Assembly (NCBI RefSeq): GCF_002909235.1
Contig: NZ_PHQQ01000008.1
Coordinates: forward strand, 62,001-126,000
DNA: 64,000 nt
Direction: 5' to 3'
Source: Arenibacter catalasegens
Lineage (GTDB): Bacteria; Bacteroidota; Bacteroidia; Flavobacteriales; Flavobacteriaceae
In this document: piece after piece, positions 7,783 to 16,933 of the stretch
Layout: each line of letters opens with the position of its first letter
Numbering within the stretch: position 1 is the first letter of the stretch
The notes under the pieces: model-generated
The model's input: the letters and a program-made list of their open reading frames with translations, nothing else
Databases searched by the model: none
What the model was told of the DNA's origin: nothing
Made by a program: the position numbers and the translations under genes

Positions 7783-10167
7783 TTAATGTCCATTTTTATC
7801 AACAAAAAAGACACTCATATTCCTAATCTGTGCTAAACCGTCCGAATCTATAATTTTTATTCGCAATCTACTTAATTTTTCTGTATCAAATTTTTCAATT
7901 CTTTTGTTGCCAATGCTCTCTCCACTTGCCAACACATTCCAACGACCTCCTGAATAACCTTCAATTTGATACTTTCTAATTCTTTCTCCCTTTGCTATAT
8001 CTTCCTGAAGCACCACGTGGTTTACTTCCATGGGTTCCTTCAATCTTAATTCTACAACATTTCCCTTACCGCTTGTGCTTGCCAATGGATCGGAAAATCT
8101 TCTTTTGATCTCATCTCCCCATTCCTTTAATCGTTGCACATCCGGTTCTGGTAGAAGTCCATCAGGGTCTGGGGTAAGCCCCATAATTAAAGTAGCATTT
8201 CTTCCCACCGATTTATAATACATCTCCATTAAATTTGCTAATGGAAATATGTGGGCCTCATCCCCAGGCTCCCAAAACCATTCGTGTCGGCCATTATAGC
8301 CTCGTAAAGGAGCATCGGCCATTGCAGGAACCCAAAATTTACCATGGGCATCCCCTTCCTTAAGCAATTGAAAATTGTTATCTGCAATATTCATTTTAGC
8401 GCTTTCCCCTGCACCGGTTGCCCTATAAGGAAAAGTAGACCAGTTTGGATAAGAAACCGTGCCCGATTCAGATCCTCCCCAACGGGCTTCTGCCAATTGC
8501 CCATTGTGATAGAACAAACAATTTGGCTGATACTGCCGTACAATTGGTAATACATCCGGAGCACCATTTTTTGGATGGTCCGCGCCACCATCGAACCAAA
8601 TTTCAAACAATTCTCCATAATTGGTACAAATTTCTTTGACCATTCCTTCTACCATCTCATTGTACCATTGCTGTCGGTTTTCCTTGAAATCACCTTCCCC
8701 ATTAACCTTAAAGTCGTTCACGCCCAAAAACGAATTCCACCTAATACCAAGATAAATCCCTGGCTTAATGCCATATTTTTTGCATGAAGCCACAAAATCT
8801 GCCACAACGTCTCCTTTTCCGTTCCGCCAATTCAGTGCCTTAACACTATATGGGTTTACCTTGGATTGAAACAATGCAAACCCGGTCTCATGGGTGGCCG
8901 TTAAAATGGCAAAACTGGCTCCTGCATCCTTGGCTGCCTTTACCCATTGATCGGTATCCAATTTTTCAGGATTAAAAATTTGATAATCCTTTACTGGATC
9001 GATTCTATTGTTTCCCTGCCCATATTTTACCCCATCAAATACATGTAGATCATAATGAAACACTACACCAAGCTCTGCCTCTTGCCATGCCAATTGCCGC
9101 TTGTTGGGGATCGGGGTTTCAACTTTGACTATAGGAATGAAGACGGTATAGGATTCATCTCCTTTTTTTACTGCTACCGACAATACTTTTGGCTCCCCGT
9201 TCTCTTGATAAATAAAAGGACGTTCCATTCTATCTGGGACAATAACAGTCCCATCTGCCAATAATATTTCTTTATTCTTAAGAACAAACTCATTAGCCTT
9301 TTCCCAATCTGTTCCATTCTTCGAGGTCACTAAACCTATATAGTTATGGGCATGAAAAACACCGTAGAATCGCTCCCAATCTTCATCATACCAAACCGAC
9401 ATATCCTCGGTATCCATATAATCTATTACCGGTTTTTCCTGAATTGAAAATGGTCCATCTGGATGGTCCGAAATAGCTACCGCTTGGTTCCTAACAAAAT
9501 TCTTTTCGTTGGGCTTATCGCCTTTGACTATTAGATAATACTTGCCATCCCTGCCCCTAGCAATTGCCGGATTTACGGTAAGTGTAGTAATTGGTCCAGC
9601 TGGTTCCACCAAGGGTTTATCCATTCTGATCCAAGGTCCGTTCAAGGAGTTTGATACCGCGACCCCTGTGCGCTGGTTGGGTCGTAAAATCTTCCAGTTG
9701 GGGTGGGTATAACCAGTTTTAGCAGTTTCCACCAATTCATCATAGGTATAACCTTTGCCTCCCATATTGGTAGCTATATAGTACAAATAGTACTTCCCCT
9801 CAAAATATTTAATTTTTGGGTTGTGTGCAGTTATGGCATCCCAGTTACCCTTACCACTGCCGCGGAGCACAGTCTCCTTATATTTCCATGGTCCAGCCGG
9901 ATTTTTACTTGTGGCATGGGCGACCTCCGAATGGGTAAGCCACCCATGAAAACCGTATTCTTTTTTCCAACGGGAATAAAAAAGATGATATTTCCCATCC
10001 CTCTCCTTGATGATGGAACTCCCCCAATTATAATACCCTTCCGTTTTAAAAATGTTGTCTTCGGAAACTTGGCCAAAATTATCGTAGAGATATAAATCGT
10101 CTTCCCCATTTTGAGCAAAACCCAAGGCAAGACCAAAACAACAAAGTAAGAGTAAACTTAGTTTCAT
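7783..10167 (-). CDS. GH43-like propeller fused to GH29 alpha-L-fucosidase
   Basis: 794 residues, secreted (signal peptide ending near LGFAQ). Residues about 25-345 form a five-bladed propeller of the GH43/GH117-like kind, with repeated strands such as KYHLFYSRW, KYYLYYIAT, KYYLIVKG and RFYGVFHAH. Residues about 355-690 are a GH29 barrel: a DxDQWxxAAKDAGA helix, TATHETGFALF, and FEIWFDGG with Asp526 as the expected nucleophile. Residues 700-790 look like a discoidin-type beta-sandwich. The GH29 part should release alpha-L-fucose (or L-galactose). The activity of the propeller is unknown, and it might remove a second substituent or bind substrate. There are only 7 bp to the upstream sulfatase gene, so the two are co-transcribed. 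Confidence 0.85.
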   Translation of the reverse strand: MKLSLLLLCCFGLALGFAQNGEDDLYLYDNFGQVSEDNIFKTEGYYNWGSSIIKERDGKYHLFYSRWKKEYGFHGWLTHSEVAHATSKNPAGPWKYKETVLRGSGKGNWDAITAHNPKIKYFEGKYYLYYIATNMGGKGYTYDELVETAKTGYTHPNWKILRPNQRTGVAVSNSLNGPWIRMDKPLVEPAGPITTLTVNPAIARGRDGKYYLIVKGDKPNEKNFVRNQAVAISDHPDGPFSIQEKPVIDYMDTEDMSVWYDEDWERFYGVFHAHNYIGLVTSKNGTDWEKANEFVLKNKEILLADGTVIVPDRMERPFIYQENGEPKVLSVAVKKGDESYTVFIPIVKVETPIPNKRQLAWQEAELGVVFHYDLHVFDGVKYGQGNNRIDPVKDYQIFNPEKLDTDQWVKAAKDAGASFAILTATHETGFALFQSKVNPYSVKALNWRNGKGDVVADFVASCKKYGIKPGIYLGIRWNSFLGVNDFKVNGEGDFKENRQQWYNEMVEGMVKEICTNYGELFEIWFDGGADHPKNGAPDVLPIVRQYQPNCLFYHNGQLAEARWGGSESGTVSYPNWSTFPYRATGAGESAKMNIADNNFQLLKEGDAHGKFWVPAMADAPLRGYNGRHEWFWEPGDEAHIFPLANLMEMYYKSVGRNATLIMGLTPDPDGLLPEPDVQRLKEWGDEIKRRFSDPLASTSGKGNVVELRLKEPMEVNHVVLQEDIAKGERIRKYQIEGYSGGRWNVLASGESIGNKRIEKFDTEKLSRLRIKIIDSDGLAQIRNMSVFFVDKNGH

Positions 10168-10174
10168 GTCTTTT

Positions 10175-11734
10175 TTACTTATTGTTGGAATTCAAAACCT
10201 CATCGGGATAGGCTACCTGCTCTCCAGTATCTTTATGAGAAGGTATTTGAGCTTCCACTTTCCTTAAATAATCCGATAATATCTTTGCCAATTCCCGTGC
10301 TTTATCTGGTTGTTCTTTGACCAAATTTTTAGTTTCCCCTATATCCGCCCTTAGGTTAAACAACTCCATTCTTCCGTCAATATAGTAGTAAATAAACTTC
10401 CAATCGCCCACCCGGGTACTGCTGGAAGCTCCAATTCCTGGACCTGAAGGCCCCCATTCATTGGGGTAATGCCAAAATAAAGGGCGTTCACCTTGAGAAC
10501 TGTTTCCTGTAAGCACAGTCACAAAACTAATTCCGTCTACTTGCTGCACTGTTTTATAATTTTTAACGCCTGCCAATTCCAGAATGGTGGGGTAAAAATC
10601 CTCAATTATGACTTGTTCCTCCGTCGCCGAATTAGGTGCTATTTTTCCTGGCCATTTTACCAGCATAGGCTCACGGATCCCTCCTTCATGTGCGGAACCC
10701 TTGCCACTACTCAAGGGTTTGTTGTGGGTGTGTTTTTCTCCTCCTCTGGCTACAGCGCTGAGTCCACCATTGTCCGACATGAAGAGGATTATGGTATTGT
10801 CAGAAAGATTTCTATCATCAAGGTGATCCATAATATCTCCCAAACTTTTGTCCATTCCCTCTACCAAGGCCGCATATTTAGCCTCCGTGGAATCCAACCC
10901 TTTGTCATAGTATTTTTGGACAAACCTGTTATCTGCCATTATAGGGGTATGCACTGCATAATGTGCCATATACAAAAAGAAAGGTTTGTTTTTTTCCAAT
11001 GCGGAATCCATGGCCAGTTTTGCCTCTTGTGTTATGGCCTCCGTTAAAAATATATCCTTGCCATGGTATTTTTCCAATCCTGGTACCGCCCATACTTCCT
11101 TACCTTCTTTGCCATTTCCAAAATTTTCGGCACCCAAATAACTCGCTGGAGCTCCGGCCGCATGGCCTGCAATATTTACCTCAAAACCAAGATTTAATGG
11201 ATCTTCCCCAGGGGTGCCTATAGCCCCTAAATGAGCTTTGCCAGCATGTATGGTATTGTAACCCGCATCCTTCAAGACTTGAGGCAAGGGTGTGGCGTAC
11301 ACTGCCTTCTCTGTACTGGCATCTGGACTCATCCCATTTACGTTCCATTGTGGAAATTGTAGTGTTTTGTGGTTAGTTTCCATGGGCTGCAATTTGTCCT
11401 TTTGCAGGGTCCAATTGGTTACCCTATGCCGAGCGGCATTCATTCCTGTCATGAGACTAACACGGGTTGGTGAACATACCGCAGTGGCGTAGGCCTGTGT
11501 AAATTTCATGCCCTCTTTGGCCAAACGCTCCATATTTGGAGTTTGATAAAGATCATTGTAAGGTGTTCTTTGGTTCCAGAATGGTACGGAGGTATCCTGC
11601 CAACCCATGTCATCTACAAAGAACAGTACAATGTTTGGTTGAGAAGAAACCTCCTGGGTTTTTTCCATTTGCTTTTCCTTACATCCAACCAAGAAAAGTG
11701 TAACTGACAAAAACAATAAGAAACATCTGTTCAT
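10175..11734 (-). CDS. S1-family sulfatase, lipoprotein
   Basis: 519 residues. The N-terminus is a lipoprotein signal (FLVGC). PNIVLFFVDDMGWQD supplies the metal-binding Asp pair, and CSPTR at 87-91 is the formylglycine signature of type I sulfatases (Cys87 to be converted). Later motifs include GKAHLG, HTPI and a MSDNGG metal site. It should remove sulfate esters from a polysaccharide in the periplasm or at the surface. Its place among three fucosidases points to sulfated fucose. The S1 subfamily and sulfate position cannot be assigned by eye. Maturation needs a formylglycine-generating enzyme encoded elsewhere. Confidence 0.92.
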   Translation of the reverse strand: MNRCFLLFLSVTLFLVGCKEKQMEKTQEVSSQPNIVLFFVDDMGWQDTSVPFWNQRTPYNDLYQTPNMERLAKEGMKFTQAYATAVCSPTRVSLMTGMNAARHRVTNWTLQKDKLQPMETNHKTLQFPQWNVNGMSPDASTEKAVYATPLPQVLKDAGYNTIHAGKAHLGAIGTPGEDPLNLGFEVNIAGHAAGAPASYLGAENFGNGKEGKEVWAVPGLEKYHGKDIFLTEAITQEAKLAMDSALEKNKPFFLYMAHYAVHTPIMADNRFVQKYYDKGLDSTEAKYAALVEGMDKSLGDIMDHLDDRNLSDNTIILFMSDNGGLSAVARGGEKHTHNKPLSSGKGSAHEGGIREPMLVKWPGKIAPNSATEEQVIIEDFYPTILELAGVKNYKTVQQVDGISFVTVLTGNSSQGERPLFWHYPNEWGPSGPGIGASSSTRVGDWKFIYYYIDGRMELFNLRADIGETKNLVKEQPDKARELAKILSDYLRKVEAQIPSHKDTGEQVAYPDEVLNSNNK

Positions 11735-11757
11735 AAACTTTTTATTTCCTTCTTAAT

Positions 11758-13098
11758 CTAATTACTCTCTATCACAGCACCATCCTCGCGATATAAATCT
11801 ACCTTACCATCCAATAAAACAGCAAGAACAGTCATATTTTCGTCCAGAACATGTTCTGGCAATTTTATATAGTTAATCCCTGGATAATGGCTCCAGAAAA
11901 CCTTGCCAATTACTTGATGTGATAATTTAGTGCCCTCACCTACAACCCAAATCCGATTGATCCTGTTTTTTAGCCCACGTATCACCACTTCCCCATTGGA
12001 ATTACCCTTAACAAACAAATAAAGAATATTCTGGTCCTTGGACAAGGTAGTAGGACCATAAAAATGTTCCTTGGGAATTCCAGAGCGTGTTCCGTAGATA
12101 GCCTCTTTATGCTTGTTGGTCCAACGACCCAATCCTTCCAATATGCCTACTTGTTCCTCAGGAATACTACCATCCCCTTTAGGACCTATATCCAGCAACA
12201 GATTACCGCCATTGCCAATGACATCAGCAAAAATCCCGATAATTTGATCGGTGGTTTTATAATTGTTATCATTTTTTTGGTAACCCCAGGAATCGTTCAT
12301 GGTAAGACATAACTCCCAATATTTGTTTTTTGGCCTTGTGATGGGCATTCCTTGCTCCGGGGTGGCGTAATCCCCTTGTTCCCTTAGTCTGGAATTCAAA
12401 ATGGTATTGGGATTTTTGTCAAATAACATTTGTCGAACCTTGGGCACTTCCCATTCCTCGGAATTGTGTTCCCAATCACCATCAAACCAATACAAGTCCG
12501 GGTTGTAGTTATCTGACAATTCCTTTAATTGCCCTTGATATAACTTTAAGAATTTATTCCATCTTTGGGGTTGGTCCATTGCATTGTATCGAATGGAATC
12601 TCTAGTAAAATGCGTATAGTCCTTATAGGACCAGTCCGGTAAGGAATAATAAATGCCCACTTTTAAATTATTTTTTCGAAGTGCGGATACAAACGGAGTT
12701 ATCACGTCCTGTTTGGCCGCCGAACTTTTAACAGCATCAAAATCGCCATATTTGGTGTTCCAAAGGGCAAAGCCATCATGGTGTTTAGAGGTAATTACCG
12801 AATATTTGGCACCACTGCGTTTAATTAAATCGGCCCAAGCCTGGGGGTCATATTTTTTTGCGGTGAATCCCTTGGTTTGCTTCAAATAATTCTCGTGTGA
12901 AATATAGCCATTGTAAAAGGACCAGGATTCGTCGATCCCATTTACCGAATATAAGCCCCAATGGATAAAAATCCCCAATTTGGCGTCTTTAAACCATTGC
13001 ATTTTCGCCTCATTATGTAATACGGTATCTTGAGCTTGTTCTTGGGCAAAATTTACCGTTATGGCCAATAGAAAAATGGAGGTAATCAGTTTCTTCAT
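11758..13098 (-). CDS. GH29 alpha-L-fucosidase
   Basis: 446 residues with a cleavable signal peptide (ends near VNFAQ). It has the classical GH29 layout: WFKDAKLGIFIHWGLYSV at about residues 35-52, TSKHHDGFALW around 103, and DLYWFDGDWEHN with Asp206 as nucleophile. The acid/base Glu is not well conserved in this family and is not assigned. A short C-terminal beta domain follows. The length is that of a single-domain fucosidase of the broader-specificity type (GH29A). It should cleave terminal alpha-L-fucose from fucan oligosaccharides. It lies 23 bp upstream of the sulfatase gene in the same transcriptional direction. Confidence 0.93.
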   Translation of the reverse strand: MKKLITSIFLLAITVNFAQEQAQDTVLHNEAKMQWFKDAKLGIFIHWGLYSVNGIDESWSFYNGYISHENYLKQTKGFTAKKYDPQAWADLIKRSGAKYSVITSKHHDGFALWNTKYGDFDAVKSSAAKQDVITPFVSALRKNNLKVGIYYSLPDWSYKDYTHFTRDSIRYNAMDQPQRWNKFLKLYQGQLKELSDNYNPDLYWFDGDWEHNSEEWEVPKVRQMLFDKNPNTILNSRLREQGDYATPEQGMPITRPKNKYWELCLTMNDSWGYQKNDNNYKTTDQIIGIFADVIGNGGNLLLDIGPKGDGSIPEEQVGILEGLGRWTNKHKEAIYGTRSGIPKEHFYGPTTLSKDQNILYLFVKGNSNGEVVIRGLKNRINRIWVVGEGTKLSHQVIGKVFWSHYPGINYIKLPEHVLDENMTVLAVLLDGKVDLYREDGAVIESN

Positions 13099-13150
13099 GT
13101 ATGTAAATATGTAATCTGTTAAATAAATATATTAAAATCCCTAAAAAGGG

Positions 13151-15517
13151 TTAATCCACTTTTTTTAAATCGGAATCCAACCAAATTTTCTGGTTACTTT
13201 CCAAAGATATATTGGTATTGGCTTCACCGTAAACCAATTGGATTTCTATGCTATTTTTGGCCATAAGACCTACTTTCTCCAGACGGCCATTCTTCCAGTC
13301 AAGGTCAACCACAATATTACCGCGGGCCACCAAACCATGCATCTTGCCTGAACCCCAGTTCTCTGGCAAGGCAGGCAACAATCTAAGGAATCCTTCGTGC
13401 GACTGTAATAACAGCTCCGCTACACCGGCAGTATATCCAAAATTACCATCTATTTGAAATGGAGGATGCTCGTCGAACAAATTATCGGCAATGGAAATCT
13501 GCATCAATTTATTGATATTCTCCCGGGCCGACTTGGCATCCAGTAACCGTGCATTGAAATTGATCATCCAAGCCCTGCTCCATCCCGTACCTGCACCCCC
13601 GTGCTGAAGTCGGAAATCGATCGTCTTTTGAGCTGCAGCAAAAGCTTCCTTATTCTTTGAGGTAATGGCATCCCCTGGATGAAGTGAGTAGAGGTGCGAC
13701 ATATGGCGATGGCCCTTTTCCGGCTCCTCATACTCCTGGTTCCATTCCAAGATCCTACCATCTTTCCCAATGTTAACCCCTGGGTAAAGATCTTTCAATT
13801 TTGCCTTAACTTCCTTAATAAAATCATTATCTATCTGCAACACTTCTGCAGCTTCCAATGTGTTCTCAAAAGCCTCTGCTATAATTTGATGCCCCATTGC
13901 CGTCCCTAAGGACATAGCAGCTGGTTTACCATCCTCCGCCAAATAGGAGTTTTCTGGGGACATCTCCGGGTAGGAAATCCATTTTCCACTATTTTCATCT
14001 TTCTGAAGCCAATCCAAATAAAACTCGCTAATCGATTTTAGGTATGGATAAGCACGTTCTTGCAGAAACACCTTGTCCTGTGTAAATCTATAATGCTCCC
14101 AATAATGTTGGCCCAGCCAACCGCCACCGTGGATCCATGCGCCCCAATAGGGCATATCGGCACGCATCCATGGAGCCGCCCAAAGATCGGTAGCGTGATG
14201 TAGTACTGCTCCCCGACCTATACCATATTGCTCCTTTGCCGTAATTTTTCCCCGTTCCAACAACCGATCCCCATAATCGAAAAGAGGCATATGGAGTTCA
14301 GAGAGATTGGTTACTTCTGCTGGCCAATAATTCATTTGAAGGTTAATGTTGAGATGGTAATCCGCATTCCAAGGGGCTTCTATATGCTCGTTCCAAATAC
14401 CTTGAAGGTTGGCAGGATTGGTTCCTGGCCTAGAAGAAGAAATTAACAGATAACGGCCATACTGAAATAATTTTGCTGCCAAATCAGGATCTTCGTTACC
14501 ATCTTTAATTCTTTGTAACCTTAAATCCGTGGGCAGGGAATCCAGTTCACTACCCCCCAACTCAAAAGAAACCCGGTCATACAAGCTGGAATAATCCGTA
14601 ATATGCCTGCTCAATATTTCTGAAAAAGTTTGTCCTTTCAAGCCTTTTAAGGTTGCATTATTTTTAGCAACATAATCATCCATGTAAAAGGAAGTATTAC
14701 AAACGATAAATATAGTTGCCTCCTTTACTCCTTTTAAGGTCAAGGCTCCATTTTTGGCCAATACCTCGCCAGACGTATTTTCTACCTTAAGTCTTGTCTC
14801 GAATTTAACGCCATAATCTATCTCCAAGGGTTGGGATTCCTTTTCCCCGCCAAATTGGGTCACCATTCCCATCATACTGATTTCCGAATCGGAGGGGTTT
14901 GTTGTAGTTACGGTTTTATGTCCATGATCTTCCGGCCGATCCAATTTTAGGTCAAAATCCATTCCTTCTTTGGCAGTAGTAGTCAAATGGATTACCATGA
15001 CGTCATCTGCCTTGGAAGAAAAAACCTTTTCGGAATAGGAAGCTCCCTTACTTTTATAGTCCACTTCTATTAAGGCATCGTTTAGGTTTAAAGACCTTCT
15101 ATAGTCTTCAACATCTTTATCACCTTTAAAATCGATAAAAAGATCACCCATAGTCTGGTGTGACCTGATTACCGTTTTATAGGAAAACTTATCCATATAA
15201 GCGGCATCTACCTCGTGAGGTTTCCCTTCCCTTAACAAGGCTCTGAAATGCTCTAAATCTTCTGGGGAACCCTTGGAATTACCCCAATCCGGACCTCCGG
15301 GCCACATGGAATCTTCATTGAGCTGTATCCTTTCATTTTGAGGGTCTCCAAAAACCATGGCCCCTAATCGACCGTTACCCACTGGCAAGGCTTCCATCCA
15401 TTTAGCCGCTGGTTGTGCATACCATAGGCCATTGGCTTCCCTGATATTTTTCTGCTCCTGACAACTGAAATTTATTACCCCAAGAAGTGTTAGTAAAAGC
15501 ACCTTTATCCTATTCAT
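13151..15517 (-). CDS. GH95 alpha-L-fucosidase/L-galactosidase, lipoprotein
   Basis: 788 residues from the ATG at 15517, chosen because it gives a lipoprotein signal (VINFSC); a longer frame overlaps the upstream gene. It has an N-terminal beta-sandwich starting AKWMEALPVGNGRLGAMVFG, an (alpha/alpha)6 barrel, and a C-terminal beta domain. Hallmarks of GH95 are present: NLQGIWNEHIEAPWN, then LNINLQMNYWPAE with the paired Asn, MSPENSY with the acid Glu, HRHMSHLYSLHPGD, and QIDGNFGYTAG with Asp690 as the Asn-activated base. The family inverts alpha-1,2-fucosyl or alpha-L-galactosyl links. It sits 17 bp after the SASA esterase gene. Confidence 0.93.
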   Translation of the reverse strand: MNRIKVLLLTLLGVINFSCQEQKNIREANGLWYAQPAAKWMEALPVGNGRLGAMVFGDPQNERIQLNEDSMWPGGPDWGNSKGSPEDLEHFRALLREGKPHEVDAAYMDKFSYKTVIRSHQTMGDLFIDFKGDKDVEDYRRSLNLNDALIEVDYKSKGASYSEKVFSSKADDVMVIHLTTTAKEGMDFDLKLDRPEDHGHKTVTTTNPSDSEISMMGMVTQFGGEKESQPLEIDYGVKFETRLKVENTSGEVLAKNGALTLKGVKEATIFIVCNTSFYMDDYVAKNNATLKGLKGQTFSEILSRHITDYSSLYDRVSFELGGSELDSLPTDLRLQRIKDGNEDPDLAAKLFQYGRYLLISSSRPGTNPANLQGIWNEHIEAPWNADYHLNINLQMNYWPAEVTNLSELHMPLFDYGDRLLERGKITAKEQYGIGRGAVLHHATDLWAAPWMRADMPYWGAWIHGGGWLGQHYWEHYRFTQDKVFLQERAYPYLKSISEFYLDWLQKDENSGKWISYPEMSPENSYLAEDGKPAAMSLGTAMGHQIIAEAFENTLEAAEVLQIDNDFIKEVKAKLKDLYPGVNIGKDGRILEWNQEYEEPEKGHRHMSHLYSLHPGDAITSKNKEAFAAAQKTIDFRLQHGGAGTGWSRAWMINFNARLLDAKSARENINKLMQISIADNLFDEHPPFQIDGNFGYTAGVAELLLQSHEGFLRLLPALPENWGSGKMHGLVARGNIVVDLDWKNGRLEKVGLMAKNSIEIQLVYGEANTNISLESNQKIWLDSDLKKVD

Positions 15518-15534
15518 TTCTAAATTCTTTAATT

Positions 15535-16929
15535 TTATTTCAACTCCCAATCATCCGTTCTAAAAGCGGACGCTGGTAAGCCCCCTGAATTGAAAAGATT
15601 GGGTAATGCCCCATTGGTAAAAGCAAACCGAACGGCCACTGGGTTTTTCACCTTTGAGGAGGACACCTCAACAGTATTGCCATTAATTTTGGCCTTTGCG
15701 GGGTAAAGTACTTGATCATCCCCTGCAATATAAAACTCGTGTAACTCCTTTCCTTTTTTCATTAATCCATCATCAGAATGATTAAAATTGAGAACGATTT
15801 TCTTGTTCTTAATCTCCATGGAACTGTAGACCGGTCCCGAATAATCCAGCTCCTCTTTTCCATAGGTTTTGGCCAAGGCCCATAGCGCCAATCGGTGTCC
15901 TACATCCTGCTTATTGATGGGGTGAATATTCTCTAAATTTCCAATATCATTGGTGACCACCATTCCCGTATTGGCTAAATTATTCATGGTATATAACTGG
16001 GCATCCCTAACATGGGCTGCATCCGTTGCTTTAGGGTCGTCATATTTATACGGGGCTATCTGCACAAAATAAAAAGGCAGTTCCTTACCCCATTCCTCCC
16101 TCCAGGATTTGATCATCAAGGGAAAGGATTTATAATAGGAAAGAGGGTCTACCCTATTGGATTCCCCTTGGTACCAAATACATCCGGCTATATTGAACTT
16201 GGTAATCGGGTGAATCATGGCATTGTAGGCCAAGCCAGGATTGTTGGGCCACCAAGCCACTTCATTTAGTTTTTCCGCCGCTTCTTTTAATTCGGCATCC
16301 TCCGTAATCAATTCCTTTGGTAACCAAACCTCTACGGGCGTTCCACCCCAACTGGAATTAATCACGCCTACGGGAACATCTAAGTTTTGGTATAATTCCC
16401 TGCCAAAGAAATAAGCTACGGAACTAAACCTCTCCATGGTTTCGGGTGTACACACCTCCCATTTTCCTTTTAATTGATCCTGAGGATTATCCGATATCTG
16501 CTGTGCAACTTGGAAAAAGCGTATCTCTGGATAATTGGCGTTTTTTATCTCTTCCTCTACATTTTCCAATCCGTTTTTTGGCGTCCATTGCATATTGCTT
16601 TGTCCAGATCCCAACCAAACCTCACCAATAAGGACATTTTTCAACTCCAATTTTTCATGACCTTCCACCATAACGCTATAGGTGCCCCCAGCTTTGGGAG
16701 TCGGCAATTGTAAAGACCAAGCCCCTTGGAAAGCCTTGGTGGTAACCTTCTCGTTATTCCAAGTACCATAAACAGTAATCTCCTCACTGGTCGAAGTCGT
16801 CCATCCCCAAATGGTAACACTCGATTCTTGTTGAAGGACCATATTATCGGAAAGAATGGAAGGAAGCCATATCTCTCCATAAGTATTCCCGGCCCATAGC
16901 CATAGTACTAATAGTATTATCTTTTTCAT
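15535..16929 (-). CDS. Sialate O-acetylesterase-like (SASA/CE20-type) carbohydrate esterase
   Basis: 464 residues with a signal peptide. The SASA SGNH-type catalytic blocks are present: LGSGQSNMQW with the nucleophilic Ser, NSSWGGTPVEVWLP, and IWYQGESNR, plus a C-terminal His region near IHPINKQDVGHRLA. Family members remove O-acetyl groups from sugars. In bacterial polysaccharide loci they often act on acetylated plant or algal glycans rather than on sialic acid, and I see no sialidase or neuraminate lyase here. It probably deacetylates the fucan so glycosidases can act. It lies 4 bp from the multi-domain esterase gene upstream, so the two are likely translated together. Confidence 0.88.
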   Translation of the reverse strand: MKKIILLVLWLWAGNTYGEIWLPSILSDNMVLQQESSVTIWGWTTSTSEEITVYGTWNNEKVTTKAFQGAWSLQLPTPKAGGTYSVMVEGHEKLELKNVLIGEVWLGSGQSNMQWTPKNGLENVEEEIKNANYPEIRFFQVAQQISDNPQDQLKGKWEVCTPETMERFSSVAYFFGRELYQNLDVPVGVINSSWGGTPVEVWLPKELITEDAELKEAAEKLNEVAWWPNNPGLAYNAMIHPITKFNIAGCIWYQGESNRVDPLSYYKSFPLMIKSWREEWGKELPFYFVQIAPYKYDDPKATDAAHVRDAQLYTMNNLANTGMVVTNDIGNLENIHPINKQDVGHRLALWALAKTYGKEELDYSGPVYSSMEIKNKKIVLNFNHSDDGLMKKGKELHEFYIAGDDQVLYPAKAKINGNTVEVSSSKVKNPVAVRFAFTNGALPNLFNSGGLPASAFRTDDWELK

Positions 16930-16933
16930 GTAT

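Noticed and set aside
9703-10136. Open frames on both strands inside the GH43-like/GH29 gene
   Set aside because: They are shadows of a well-supported gene; the translations are low-complexity in composition, with no domain and no credible start context.
15535-16929. Sialic-acid catabolism suggested by the sialate O-acetylesterase-like gene
   Set aside because: No sialidase, neuraminate lyase or epimerase is present; SASA enzymes often deacetylate other glycans, and the neighbours are all fucose-related.
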